A stretch of 64,000 bases of DNA from Anaerolinea sp. (GCA_020047815.1 JAIFNG010000109.1:1-64000); one strand, 5' to 3'. Numbered from the stretch's first letter, positions 1 to 8,499 are shown. A program made the numbers and translations. Notes: generated by a model not told the origin, from the letters alone.

Positions 1-34
1 ATTCCAGAAAGTGTTGCAAAACCAGGGAAGATAG

Positions 35-593
35 ATGAGCAAACGTCCGCTGCTGGTTTTTAGTGTTGTGTTGTTTGTGTTAATGCTATTTCTTCGGTAT
101 CAATTGCTTTCCCTATCCAATGGCGATCTCAACTTCATTCAAAAATGATACAACTTTCTGGCTCAGCATGGGATCCAGAGACTGGCAGACAGCACGTTCT
201 CGAATTATCCACCCTGTTTGTGAAGTGGATCAATCCGGCCACTGCCATCGAACTCATCCTGACAGCATTTGACCTGCTCTCTGCCCTGATGATATTTAAG
301 ATCGCGCGGACAAAATACTCGGATGACAAGCCGCTTCTATTTTTGCGTGCTTTTCCTCCTGCTGCAAAAATGCACGACCGATATTTTTATCCGGCAGACG
401 TATTCTCGTTCATGGCAGTAACTCTTGTGCCTGAAATTTGGTTCATCCCCATTCTATTCCAAATCAGTTCAGGCGCAGCCTATTAAATTTTTCTCATTGA
501 CACGCACCGTGCTGTTGTTTTCATTGGTTCGCTGATCAATACCGCATTGGTGATTTATATTGTCCGAAGTCAAATGAAGTCATTGAAATCGTG
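35..593 (+). pseudogene. Decayed membrane glycosyltransferase (mannosyltransferase-like)
   Basis: An ATG at 35 opens a frame with a hydrophobic N-terminal helix (VLFVLMLFLRYQLL) and then SNGDLNFIQK, but it stops at TGA 146-148. The same frame goes on with YNFLAQHGIQRLADSTFSNYPP before another stop. The coding signal then continues in a different frame (about 205-345) as TLFVKWINPATAIELILTAF, followed by a membrane-like stretch, and then degrades through more frame changes up to about 593. The pieces resemble multi-spanning dolichyl-phosphate-mannose-type mannosyltransferases (family judgement from memory). Stops and frameshifts in such a short span argue for a dead gene rather than sequencing error, but the two cannot be fully separated here. 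Nothing else is visible in the first 600 bases. Confidence 0.6.
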
Positions 594-604
594 AATGAAA
601 CTGA

Positions 605-1705
605 TCATTGTCGCCCGGCCAACTCAATAAACCTCACCAACCCATTCACCCCTTTCCCGACTGGCTCAATATCAACATACTCATTTGTAGTGTGCGCGCC
701 TCCGCCCGTGGTGATCCCCATTACTACTGCGGGAATGCCACGACTCAGGGGAATATTGGCATCCGTGGAACCAATGGTAAGGTTTCCATTCAGCCCCTGT
801 TCGCGTGTACTATTCATTGCCAATTCCACCAGCGGATGATCGGCTGGGATTTCACCAGCGGGACGCTCGCCAACGATCTCCGCCATGATCCTCACGCCTT
901 CGCGGTCTGATTCTTTTAGTAACTTCTCCACTTGTTGAGTTAGTTTCAAAAGAGCCTTTGGGTCTTCCGAGCGCAAATCCAGTTCGCATTTTGCTTCAGA
1001 TGCCAGTACGTTGATTCCTGTACCGCCGCCAAAAGTGCCAACATTCATGGTGGTACGCGGCTGGCGCGGCAGATGGATGGCGGTCAACTTGGTGACCAGC
1101 GCAGCCAGTTCATGCACCGCCGACGGTTGACCATAATCTGCCCACGAATGTCCACCCGCGGTTTTAGCTGTGATGCGGTAACGCCTCACGCCGATGGCAC
1201 GATGATAGACATGCCCAAGTGCCAATCCTTCAAGGACAAGATAACCGATGACATGAGATTCAAAGCGATCCACCACACCGCGCATTCCGCACAGGTCGCC
1301 AAGTCCCTCCTCGCCTACATTAGCCACAAGCCAGACATCATGGTTTAACTCAACTTTCCTCTCACGCAAAGACCAGAGGATGCCAAACAATGCAGCGACA
1401 CCCAGTGAATTATCACCGATACCTGGCGCGATAATTTTTCCCGCTTCCTGTTTCACCTGCAAATTAATACTGGCTGGGAATACAGTATCCAAATGGGCTG
1501 AGACGATCAACGGTTTCGCTTCATTCTGCTTACCCGGCAGGCACGCATATACATTGCCAAATGAATCAATGGATACATCTTTGAGATTCTCTTTCAGGAA
1601 AAGCGCACGCACAAAATCTGCACGCGGTCCTTCTGCGAACGTGGGCGCAGGGATTTGCTGGATTTTAACGGCAAGCTCAAGGACCTGGGTCAAAAGATTG
1701 TTCAT
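605..1705 (-). CDS. M20 family metallopeptidase (zinc amidohydrolase or dipeptidase)
   Basis: This 366-residue cytosolic protein carries the M20 di-zinc signature: SAHLDTVFP (His71, Asp73), GDNSLGV with bridging Asp98, the catalytic pair GEEGLGD (Glu132-Glu133), a dimerisation domain around residues 175-285, and a C-terminal STDANIPLSRGIP and HTTNE segment supplying the last metal ligand. The family removes N-terminal residues from small peptides or deacylates amino acids; the substrate cannot be told from sequence, and GSTDAN is typical of the peptidase T/CPG2-like branch. It lies 119 bases downstream of the PfkB gene on the same strand and may be cotranscribed. A TATAAA box ends 11 bases before the ATG, so its own very short leader is also possible. 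Confidence 0.9.
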   Translation of the reverse strand: MNNLLTQVLELAVKIQQIPAPTFAEGPRADFVRALFLKENLKDVSIDSFGNVYACLPGKQNEAKPLIVSAHLDTVFPASINLQVKQEAGKIIAPGIGDNSLGVAALFGILWSLRERKVELNHDVWLVANVGEEGLGDLCGMRGVVDRFESHVIGYLVLEGLALGHVYHRAIGVRRYRITAKTAGGHSWADYGQPSAVHELAALVTKLTAIHLPRQPRTTMNVGTFGGGTGINVLASEAKCELDLRSEDPKALLKLTQQVEKLLKESDREGVRIMAEIVGERPAGEIPADHPLVELAMNSTREQGLNGNLTIGSTDANIPLSRGIPAVVMGITTGGGAHTTNEYVDIEPVGKGVNGLVRFIELAGRQ

Positions 1706-1824
1706 AGGTTCGCTCTTTTATATGGGTTATTGGCTCTCTCTTAAAGCATGTGAGGGGGTTCAGGCAAAGACTACCTGAGCTTGTTTTGGGAAAAATGCTC
1801 TCAAGCCGCTTGGGACAGATTTTT

Positions 1825-2838
1825 TCACACTTCCCGCGCCATTTCTTTGAGTGAATGGTAGCGTGCCTTGGCAAGACCTGGTAAAACGCCCAGTGCGTAA
1901 AAAGGTCCAGACCCCTCAATTTTTAGCGAGGCAGAAACACTGCCATATAAAGTTGCCATTAAGGGATCGTTTGTTCTTTGAAAGCCTGCAAGAAAACCAC
2001 CACAGAAAGCGTCGCCAACTCCCATTGGATCTGCAACGCGTGATGGATATGCGGGAATTTCGTAACGGTGACCGCCAGCTGCATCATACAACATTTGCCC
2101 AAGTAAACCGCGCTTGATCACAATGACCTGCGGACCGTATTCGCTAACCTTGCGCGCCATTTCCCACAAATCATAGGTCTGGCCCCAGAAAAGCGCGCGC
2201 AATTCCTCTTCCGACGGCAGGAAAACGGTAACACCTTGCAGGACGAGTCTCAGGTCACGCCAAAAGCCGGGCGTCATGTAACCAGGAGCGGGATCCAGGC
2301 TGACGGTTTGGTCTGGTCCACCCCGAAAGAGATTCACCATTTGACTCTGGCTGATAAAGTCAAAGGGGCAGAGATGCACATAGCGGGTATCACGATACTC
2401 TTTGGGTGTATCCAAAGCGGCGGGCGAGACCAGTTCCGTTTTATGCGGGTCGATACGCGATTCATCAGGGGCCTGATAACCAAGCAGCGCTTTTGGAAAA
2501 GCAAGCTGGCGGCGGGCAAAATGGGAAACAGCGTTCGAAAAACTGCGCTCATTGGGGTCAGTAAAGGCAACAAACGAGCGAAAGTCAATATTGTTCAATT
2601 CATGAAAAGTTCGAATGCCGCGTGTGTCAAAGCCGCGCTTTTCAAGATCACGCACCCACTGACTGGGGTAGTCCTCGCTCACACGCCCAAGCAAGCCCGC
2701 ATTCGTATCTCCCCAAACAGCCAGACCGCCCGCAGCATATAATAAACTGCCTCCAGGTGAATCCAATATGGGTTGACCGGAAGGCGGCAAAATATACTCA
2801 CGGTTCAATTTGCCTGCAATGACAAAAGTGGGCTTCAT
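1825..2838 (-). CDS. PfkB family carbohydrate kinase
   Basis: The protein is a 337-residue ribokinase-fold kinase. The N-terminal region has the substrate-binding GGSLLYAAGGLAVWG stretch (PfkB signature 1 area), and the C-terminal region has the PfkB signature 2 DPMGVGDAFCGGFLAG with the catalytic Asp of GVGDAF and the anion hole. It phosphorylates a sugar or nucleoside with ATP; the substrate is not clear. Start choice: the longest reading begins two codons upstream (ATG at 2844), but a TATACT box at 2851-2846 lies only 1 base from that codon and exactly 7 bases from the ATG at 2838, the spacing seen at other leaderless starts here, so 2838 is preferred. It is divergent from deoC, which suits nucleoside or deoxyribose salvage, but that link is inference. 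Confidence 0.85.
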   Translation of the reverse strand: MKPTFVIAGKLNREYILPPSGQPILDSPGGSLLYAAGGLAVWGDTNAGLLGRVSEDYPSQWVRDLEKRGFDTRGIRTFHELNNIDFRSFVAFTDPNERSFSNAVSHFARRQLAFPKALLGYQAPDESRIDPHKTELVSPAALDTPKEYRDTRYVHLCPFDFISQSQMVNLFRGGPDQTVSLDPAPGYMTPGFWRDLRLVLQGVTVFLPSEEELRALFWGQTYDLWEMARKVSEYGPQVIVIKRGLLGQMLYDAAGGHRYEIPAYPSRVADPMGVGDAFCGGFLAGFQRTNDPLMATLYGSVSASLKIEGSGPFYALGVLPGLAKARYHSLKEMAREV

Positions 2839-2845
2839 ATCCATA

Positions 2846-2851
2846 AGTATA
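2846..2851 (-). promoter_or_regulatory. -10 box of a probable leaderless promoter (PfkB gene)
   Basis: TATACT on the minus strand ends 7 bases before the ATG at 2838, and no Shine-Dalgarno sequence is present. The sequence TTGTATACTTA recurs before the lipoprotein start at 4935. Confidence 0.55.
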
Positions 2852-3011
2852 CAATATGATATGTCGCTGCGTGGCGTCGGTCCTGTTCATCCCTTGCACC
2901 AACCCGCCAGATACTTCCCCAGACTCCCAAATAAACATCCAGAGCATATGTATGGCGCATGCGTTAAAAATAACAACAAGCGGGTGTCTCGCAATGAAGT
3001 GCTTCACACTG

Positions 3012-3017
3012 TATAAT
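3012..3017 (+). promoter_or_regulatory. -10 box for deoC
   Basis: A perfect TATAAT lies 24 bases before the deoC ATG, and the expected transcript start at about 3024 leaves a short leader that includes the AGGAG ribosome site (3030-3034). No convincing -35 hexamer is visible. Confidence 0.5.
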
Positions 3018-3041
3018 ACAGATGACAGCAGGAGTTTTCAC

Positions 3042-4013
3042 ATGACCACAAACCTTACAACAATCCACAACGAACGAGTTCCGATCCTTCCATTTGACCT
3101 TGCGCCTGTGGAAGACACCAAAGTAAATCGCTCTGCCATCGAGCGGCGCGCAGCCACCATCCCCACCCGCCGCACCGTGAAAAAGGAATATCAAGCCGCC
3201 TGGCTTTTACAGGCTGTCCAAAATATTGACCTGACCACCCTCTCAGGCGATGATACCCCGGGTACGGTCCGCCGTCTGTGCGCCAAGGCCCGTCAGCCCA
3301 TCCGCCCCGGCTTGCTGAAAGATTTGGGCGTGGAGAAACCCGTCACCACCGGCGCAGTCTGTGTTTATCATTCCATGGTTGAAACCGCTGTGGATGCCTT
3401 GCAGGGCTCAGGCATTCCGGTCGCTGCCGTTTCCACTGGCTTCCCAGCCGGGCTGATCCCATTTAACCAAAAAATTGCCGAGATCGAAGCGTCGGTCAAG
3501 GCAGGCGCATCTGAAATTGACATCGTCATCTCCCGCCGGCATGTGCTCACCCAAAACTGGCGTGTGCTTTACGACGAAGTAAAAGCCTTCCGCGAAGCCT
3601 GCGGTGACGCGCACATGAAATCCATTCTGGCTACAGGCGAACTGGGCACATTGAAAAATGTAATGCGTGCCAGTTTCGTTTGTATGCAGGCAGGCGCAGA
3701 CTTTATCAAAACATCCACTGGCAAAGAACCGACCAATGCCACACTGCCTGTCAGCCTGGTTATGACTCGGGCCATCCGTACTTATTACGAAGCCACTGGC
3801 TATAAAGTAGGATTCAAGCCCGCAGGAGGAATCCGCACTGCCAAGCAATCACTGGATTGGCTGATCCTGATGAAGGAAGAACTTGGCGAAGAGTGGATGC
3901 GTCCAAATCTCTTCCGCATTGGGGCATCTGCCCTGCTCAACGATATTGAACGTCAGTTGGAGCATTTTGCCTACGGAAGATACGCATCCATGCAATATCA
4001 GGCTTTGGGATAA
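3042..4013 (+). CDS. deoC: Deoxyribose-phosphate aldolase
   Basis: The enzyme cleaves 2-deoxyribose 5-phosphate to glyceraldehyde 3-phosphate and acetaldehyde in deoxynucleoside catabolism. This is a class I aldolase TIM barrel of 323 residues. The Schiff-base lysine sits in ADFIKTSTGK, the second catalytic lysine in FKPAGGIRT, and the proton-relay aspartate in EIDIVISRRH. The ATG at 3042 is chosen over upstream in-frame codons because AGGAG precedes it at good spacing and a TATAAT lies just upstream. The protein has roughly 60 more N-terminal residues than short bacterial DeoC and resembles the longer DeoC subgroup. The VIT1-ferritin gene follows 25 bases later on the same strand, so cotranscription is likely although the functions are unrelated. 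Confidence 0.95.
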   Translation: MTTNLTTIHNERVPILPFDLAPVEDTKVNRSAIERRAATIPTRRTVKKEYQAAWLLQAVQNIDLTTLSGDDTPGTVRRLCAKARQPIRPGLLKDLGVEKPVTTGAVCVYHSMVETAVDALQGSGIPVAAVSTGFPAGLIPFNQKIAEIEASVKAGASEIDIVISRRHVLTQNWRVLYDEVKAFREACGDAHMKSILATGELGTLKNVMRASFVCMQAGADFIKTSTGKEPTNATLPVSLVMTRAIRTYYEATGYKVGFKPAGGIRTAKQSLDWLILMKEELGEEWMRPNLFRIGASALLNDIERQLEHFAYGRYASMQYQALG

Positions 4014-4038
4014 AACCACATAGATCCAGGAAAAACAC

Positions 4039-4911
4039 ATGCAACTTAGTCAAGAGACACATAACAAAGTACTTGAGTTCCAGCGAGCGGAAATCACCGA
4101 ATATCATATCTACAAGCGCATTGCAAAGCGCATCAAATCGGAAGAGAACGCAAGGATCATCAACCAGATCGCTGACGATGAACTGCGGCACTACAATGGC
4201 TGGAAGGAATATACCAAAGAGGAGGTCCAGCCGCGCTGGCTTGTCGTCTGGTTTTATTACATCATCAATATGGCGTTTGGGTTCACCTTTGGCATCAAGC
4301 TGATGGAAATGGGCGAAGAAGGCGCGCAAAAGAACTATTACGCAGTGTCCAAGGAAATCCCTGAAGCCACCAGGATACAGAACGAAGAGAATGAGCACGA
4401 ACAAAAACTGATCGGCATGTTGGATGAAGAACGACTGCGCTACGCAGGTTCGGTGGTACTGGGGCTTAACGATGCGCTCGTGGAATTAACAGGCGCTCTT
4501 GCCGGTCTGACGCTTGCCCTGCAGGATGTGAAGTTGATCGCCCTCTCAGGACTCATAACGGGCATCGCCGCCTCGCTATCGATGGCTGCCAGCGAATACC
4601 TCTCCACCCGCTCGGAAGACACGGGCAAGCATCCCGTCCGTGCCGCCATTTATACAGGCATCGCGTACATCATCACGGTCACCCTGCTCATTTTGCCATA
4701 CCTGCTTTTCACCAACTACTACCTCGACCTCGCCATTTCGCTCACCACCGCGGTCATCATCATTGCGATATTCAATTATTACATCTCCGTCGCCAAAGGT
4801 GAATCCTTCCGCGACCGATTCGTGGAAATGGCAGGGTTAAGCCTGAGCGTTGCCGCATTCAGTTTTGTGATCGGCTACTTCATCCGCATCTGGCTGGGCG
4901 TTGAGGTTTAA
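4039..4911 (+). CDS. Ferritin-like/VIT1-CCC1 fusion, iron or manganese transporter
   Basis: The 290-residue protein joins an N-terminal ferritin-like four-helix domain (about 1-130) to a VIT1/CCC1 membrane domain (about 135-290, five hydrophobic helices). Diiron-type ligands are visible in EITEYHIYKRIA, ADDELRHYNGW and NEENEHEQKL. The VIT1 part shows LGLNDALVELTGALAGLTLA and MAASEYLSTRSE, the conserved TM1-TM2 region and its cytosolic metal-binding loop. Relatives such as MbfA export iron and protect against peroxide and iron stress; direction and metal are inferred from family. AGGAAA lies about 6 bases before the ATG. The next gene is a lipoprotein with its own promoter. Confidence 0.9.
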   Translation: MQLSQETHNKVLEFQRAEITEYHIYKRIAKRIKSEENARIINQIADDELRHYNGWKEYTKEEVQPRWLVVWFYYIINMAFGFTFGIKLMEMGEEGAQKNYYAVSKEIPEATRIQNEENEHEQKLIGMLDEERLRYAGSVVLGLNDALVELTGALAGLTLALQDVKLIALSGLITGIAASLSMAASEYLSTRSEDTGKHPVRAAIYTGIAYIITVTLLILPYLLFTNYYLDLAISLTTAVIIIAIFNYYISVAKGESFRDRFVEMAGLSLSVAAFSFVIGYFIRIWLGVEV

Positions 4912-4921
4912 TATATTGTTG

Positions 4922-4927
4922 TATACT
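4922..4927 (+). promoter_or_regulatory. -10 box of a probable leaderless promoter (lipoprotein gene)
   Basis: TATACT ends 7 bases before the ATG at 4935, and no ribosome-binding site is visible between the two. Confidence 0.5.
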
Positions 4928-4934
4928 TAATACC

Positions 4935-5564
4935 ATGAAAACAAGAATTTTATCCATAACTGTCGTCCTGGTTTTAGGAGCGCTGCTTTTTTCATGCATA
5001 ACAGACAATCAACCACAAACAGGTAATGTGGATGCGATCCGTACCGAAGCTGTAGCAACCTATTCTTCATCACTGACCAAGGAGTTGGTTGTTGTGCCAA
5101 CTGGCTCTCCCACGCTGACAGTTGAACCACCGGCCACGCCCACCACCCCCACCGTTGACGTGACCGCCACACTTGAAACACCCGCTGTTGCTGATCCCTG
5201 CTACAACCTGCTTTGGATCGAAGACCGCTCCATCCCCGACGGCACGAATCTGAAAGCCAATGAAGTCTTTATCAAAACATGGTACGTCCAAAACAGCGGC
5301 GGATGCGCCTGGGCGCCCGGCTTTACCTTTAGCAACTTCGGAGGCGACCCCATGAAAGGGGACCCCGTGATCCTGACAGAACCGATTCCCGCCGGCGCAA
5401 AACGTGAGCTTTCCATTGAATTGGTGGTTCCCAGCGGACAAAACGGATTAATCCAAAGTTCATGGCGCATGACCGATGCAAACGGCATCTTCTTTGGGGA
5501 TACCCTCTCGGTAAATATCACGGTTGGAGATGTCACCACGCCAACCGCAACAAGTGCACCATAA
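4935..5564 (+). CDS. Lipoprotein with NBR1-type Ig-like domain
   Basis: The 209-residue protein begins with a lipoprotein signal peptide (hydrophobic core VVLVLGALLF followed by SCI, probable lipidated Cys21). A Thr/Pro-rich linker runs to about residue 85. The remaining C-terminal domain has the features of the central NBR1 Ig-like fold: FIKTWYVQNSGGCAWAPGF, an acidic GDPMKGDPV turn, and IQSSWRMTDANGIFFGDTL. Such domains are common on surface lipoproteins of Anaerolineae and are thought to mediate protein binding; no enzyme motif is present. The start follows a TATACT box at leaderless spacing. The small gene at 5611 lies downstream with its own AGGAG site. Confidence 0.85.
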   Translation: MKTRILSITVVLVLGALLFSCITDNQPQTGNVDAIRTEAVATYSSSLTKELVVVPTGSPTLTVEPPATPTTPTVDVTATLETPAVADPCYNLLWIEDRSIPDGTNLKANEVFIKTWYVQNSGGCAWAPGFTFSNFGGDPMKGDPVILTEPIPAGAKRELSIELVVPSGQNGLIQSSWRMTDANGIFFGDTLSVNITVGDVTTPTATSAP

Positions 5565-5610
5565 CAGAGTTCGGAAAAAGCACTTCTGACATTCAAAAAA
5601 GGAGTTCATC

Positions 5611-5832
5611 ATGTCTGTCAAGAAAACCAATAGCGAAAAGAAATTCAAGCACGAGATCCCCGAGGAAGCCCGCGACCATTATAGGAAGGCTCGTCAGGAA
5701 ATGCGTGAAGCCGCCAAATTACTTCTTCCCGAAGGCTTTCTCGAACACCGCCGCACAGCGCGCAAAGAGATGATGCTGGCTGTGCGCAGTATGCTCGATG
5801 CTGCAATTCAAAAGATGGAAGAAAAAGCGTAA
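5611..5832 (+). CDS. Small charged helical protein of unknown function
   Basis: The 73-residue protein is rich in Lys, Arg, Glu and Ala (EEARDHYRKARQEMREAAK, then RRTARKEMMLAVRSMLDAAI) and should form two or three amphipathic helices with no membrane segment or cysteine. A good AAGGAG-like site (AAAAGGAG, 7 bases before the ATG) supports translation. Similar short proteins are known to me from Chloroflexota as conserved hypotheticals, sometimes beside stress or metal genes; I do not recognise a function. It lies 46 bases after the lipoprotein gene. Confidence 0.7.
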   Translation: MSVKKTNSEKKFKHEIPEEARDHYRKARQEMREAAKLLLPEGFLEHRRTARKEMMLAVRSMLDAAIQKMEEKA

Positions 5833-5841
5833 CAGGAAAGC

Positions 5842-5917
5842 TTGATCACAAGGGACCAAAGGGGCACGAAGGAAATTTTACAAATACTTTGTGCTTCTTT
5901 GATTCCATTGTGGTTAA
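5842..5917. repeat. Imperfect inverted repeat of the CACAAAG type
   Basis: The left half (CACAAGGGACCAAAGG, then GCACGAAGG) is the imperfect reverse complement of the right half (CTTTGTGCTTCTTTG, then CCATTGTGGTTAA). The pattern matches a degenerate intergenic palindrome that is frequent in many environmental genomes. It sits between convergent genes (5832 and 5929), where it could also aid termination. Confidence 0.45.
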
Positions 5918-5928
5918 ATTCCTTTTTT

Positions 5929-7614
5929 TCACCTCCTCCCCCCAAACATCACCCACAACAACGTTACACCTGCAGCTCCCAGCAAACCTCCCCCAAGTTG
6001 AGCGCCTCCATTATTAATTAACATCACGCCGCTGACCAGAAACGCGGCAAATAGTACCCCGCCTGTCAGGCGGTTCACCGAGTGTCCCAACGTACGGAGT
6101 TCGCGCGCCATGTGCGGCGACTGAACCACCAACCCGCCCGATTCGATCTGCGCAAACAGCCGGCTGGCTTGGGAAGGCAGGGCGATAAAAGCCTGCAAGA
6201 CATCCCCCACCTGTTTAAGAACATTATCCAAATTAAAAGCGGACGAAGCTTCCTCTTGAACAAGCTTGCTTGCGTATGGAGCAAGTTGTTCCCACAGGTT
6301 GAAATTCGCATTTAAACCTGTGCACATACCCGAAAGAATGGCAATGGTTCGGAGCAGCATCAGCAGGTCATTGGGCACCTGAAAAGGCGTCTCCACCATC
6401 ACATCGCGCACACGGTGGCCCATTTCATGCACATCGCTTGGACGCACATTACGCAACTCGCTCATCGACATCCCCCAAAAACGGTCAAATATGGCGGCAG
6501 AAGCCTGCTCCAGTGCCTGCGTATTGGCACCTGGCAATAAAAACCCCAACTCTTTATATGACCTTATCAGACGTGCTGCATCACGTGTGCCAACGGCGAT
6601 CACCGTCTCGCGTAAACCCTTGCGAAGATTTTCAGGTACATGCCCGACCATGCCAAAATCCACAAAGGTCAATTGCCAACGCACCGATTTGCGTTTCCTG
6701 CCCCCGGCCGGAGGCAGGGGCGTAACAAACAAATTGCCCGGATGAGGGTCAGCGTGGAAGAAACCATCTTCAAAAATCTGTTCGAGATAGACATCCAATA
6801 ATTTTCGGGCCACTTCGCCGCGATCAATGCCTGCGGCGGTGATGGCCTCGAAGTCTGTAATTTTTATGGCAAAGACATCTTCGAGGGTCAGGACGCGTAA
6901 CGTCGAAAGGCTTCTGACAACACGCGGCACATTTACATATTTATCGTCCTTGAAATTTTCAAAGAAAGTTTCGGCATTTTCAGCTTCCTGTTTGTAATCA
7001 ATTTCTTCACGGACAGTGGCTGAGAATTCACGCAGCAAGGCTGGAATATCTGCATGCTCCCGGATGGGACGATAGCGCATCATCCAGCCTCCCACCCGTT
7101 TTAATGCAGACAGGTCAATCGCCACAATGGCGGCGATACCGGGACGCTGAACTTTTACAACAACGGTGATGTAGTCCATATCATCAGCCACCCGCAGTCT
7201 GGCCTTATGCACCTGACCAAGAGATGCGGCTGCCAGTGGATTCTCATCAAACCATTCAAATTTATCCGAGAGCGGTGCACCGAGCTCCTGTTCAGCAAGT
7301 TGACGAATGTCCTCAAAACTTTCAGCGGGGACTTCATCCTGCAAGTCTGCGAGAGTCTCGGTGATCTCAGGCGGAAGCACATCCAGTCGCGAGGAAAGGA
7401 ACTGCCCGACCTTGATCATCACGCCGCCCATATGCAAAGCCAGTGCACGAAATCGGAGTGCCTCGCGGCGGAAACGTTCGGGGCGCGTACTCTTTGCAAG
7501 TTGACGAAAGCCGATCTTGCGAACAATTAATTCCCAGTAGATAAAGCGGACAATAACACCCGCAAAAAAAGCAAGGATGCGGAGATAACGTCCGCGTAGA
7601 TGAGTTTTTTTCAT
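5929..7614 (-). CDS. ABC1/UbiB/AarF family atypical kinase
   Basis: The 561-residue protein belongs to the UbiB/ADCK family of protein-kinase-like ATPases linked to quinone or lipid metabolism. Visible features are the KxGQ region (MIKVGQFLSSRLDVLPPEI), the Ala-rich nucleotide loop AAASLGQVHKA, the ion-pair lysine in VVKVQRPGI, the catalytic-loop equivalent HADPHPGNLF and the metal-binding FVDFGMVG (DFG equivalent). Two C-terminal hydrophobic helices (residues about 515-560, ending LLGAAGVTLLWVMFGGRR) anchor it to the membrane, and a short hydrophobic segment lies near the N-terminus. GGAG precedes the ATG. No quinone genes are adjacent, so the target is unknown. It converges with the small gene ending at 5832. 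Confidence 0.9.
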   Translation of the reverse strand: MKKTHLRGRYLRILAFFAGVIVRFIYWELIVRKIGFRQLAKSTRPERFRREALRFRALALHMGGVMIKVGQFLSSRLDVLPPEITETLADLQDEVPAESFEDIRQLAEQELGAPLSDKFEWFDENPLAAASLGQVHKARLRVADDMDYITVVVKVQRPGIAAIVAIDLSALKRVGGWMMRYRPIREHADIPALLREFSATVREEIDYKQEAENAETFFENFKDDKYVNVPRVVRSLSTLRVLTLEDVFAIKITDFEAITAAGIDRGEVARKLLDVYLEQIFEDGFFHADPHPGNLFVTPLPPAGGRKRKSVRWQLTFVDFGMVGHVPENLRKGLRETVIAVGTRDAARLIRSYKELGFLLPGANTQALEQASAAIFDRFWGMSMSELRNVRPSDVHEMGHRVRDVMVETPFQVPNDLLMLLRTIAILSGMCTGLNANFNLWEQLAPYASKLVQEEASSAFNLDNVLKQVGDVLQAFIALPSQASRLFAQIESGGLVVQSPHMARELRTLGHSVNRLTGGVLFAAFLVSGVMLINNGGAQLGGGLLGAAGVTLLWVMFGGRR

Positions 7615-7885
7615 TCAGACTCCAAAGGTGGATAATTCAACAATGCCACAGGAAGGCTATTTCGGCCATATGAGCATAGAAGGTCCGCTTCCAGAGTGCA
7701 TCAATGCATCCGCAAGAAGAATTTTCTGACTTCGAAAAAGCCAATTAATTGGATTGTAACACTTGCAGAATGCCACTTTAGCAGGGCTGCAGGAGTTCAA
7801 AATAATCCGCCTTGGACAAAATCAAATTTACACAGAGTACCAAGGCAGGACAGCCATAAAATAATTATTGACTTGAAAACATGAC

Positions 7886-7911
7886 AATTTAAGGTAAATT
7901 TACCTTAAATT
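7886..7911. promoter_or_regulatory. Perfect 26-bp palindrome upstream of nrfH
   Basis: The core TTAAGGTAAATTTACCTTAA extends symmetrically by three bases on each side with no mismatch. It lies in the 396-base gap between the UbiB-like gene and nrfH, 45 bp (centre to centre) upstream of the CRP-type site, at about -86.5 from the predicted transcript start. It is a probable binding site for a dimeric regulator of unknown identity. Bases 7615-7885 of the gap show nothing else I can interpret. Confidence 0.55.
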
Positions 7912-7935
7912 CAATTTTAAGTTTTAACTCCAAAA

Positions 7936-7951
7936 TGTGACAAAAATCACA
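7936..7951 (+). promoter_or_regulatory. CRP-type operator of the nrfHA promoter
   Basis: TGTGACAAAAATCACA is an exact TGTGA-N6-TCACA site. Its centre (7943.5) lies 41.5 bases before the start predicted from the -10 box TATATT at 7973-7978, the class II activator position. The Crp/Fnr protein encoded at 9933-10619 is the obvious candidate regulator (inference). Confidence 0.7.
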
Positions 7952-7972
7952 ACATTTTTTTATCAACTCATT

Positions 7973-7978
7973 TATATT
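7973..7978 (+). promoter_or_regulatory. -10 box of the nrfHA promoter
   Basis: TATATT is followed by an expected transcript start near 7985. No -35 consensus is present, as expected for class II activation. The leader contains AGGAGAG (8001-8007), 3 bases before the nrfH ATG. Confidence 0.5.
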
Positions 7979-8010
7979 AAGGATAGGTTAATTTTATCCA
8001 AGGAGAGCCA

Positions 8011-8499
8011 ATGTCGAAATTTCCATTCTTTATTGCCATTGTGGCTGCGATCCTGGCAATGGGGTATTTTGTTTTCGCAACCGATGCCGCCGCTTACGGC
8101 GGAAGCGCACCAGAAACTTGCGCCAATTGCCACGTGATGGATTCCCAATACGAGAATTGGTATCACGGCGGACACGAAGGGTTTGCCAAGTGCACCGACT
8201 GCCATTTACCGCACGATAATTTTGCAGTGTATTATGCCGAAAAAGGCAGACAGGGGGCAAAAGATACCTATGCTTTTGTCACGGGTAATATTCCTGCTGC
8301 GATCCGCGCTAATGCTAAAACAAAAGGGATCATTCAGGAGAATTGCATTCACTGCCACGAAGATACGGCGGAAACAGTTTTAATGGGTGCGCAGCCTTTT
8401 GACCGCTATTGTTGGGACTGCCATCGTAATGTGGCGCACGGCACACGCGGCGCTTCAAACACCCCCTATCAAGACTCAACACTTTATCCGATCAAATAA
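8011..8499 (+). CDS. nrfH: Cytochrome c nitrite reductase small subunit NrfH
   Basis: NrfH is the tetraheme membrane quinol dehydrogenase that passes electrons from menaquinol to NrfA. The 162-residue protein has one N-terminal membrane anchor (FFIAIVAAILAMGYFVFA) and four CxxCH heme sites: CANCH 37-41, CTDCH 61-65, CIHCH 112-116 and CWDCH 134-138, as expected for NrfH of the NapC/NirT superfamily. The HVMDSQYENWYHGGHEG stretch after heme 1 matches the quinol-site region of the family. nrfA starts 14 bases downstream, and both should be exported and matured by a cytochrome c maturation system not seen in this window. Expression is probably controlled by the CRP-type site upstream. Confidence 0.95.
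   Translation: MSKFPFFIAIVAAILAMGYFVFATDAAAYGGSAPETCANCHVMDSQYENWYHGGHEGFAKCTDCHLPHDNFAVYYAEKGRQGAKDTYAFVTGNIPAAIRANAKTKGIIQENCIHCHEDTAETVLMGAQPFDRYCWDCHRNVAHGTRGASNTPYQDSTLYPIK

Noticed and set aside
3408-3848. A 146-codon minus-strand frame inside deoC.
   Set aside because: It is a shadow of deoC with no ribosome site and no recognisable domain.
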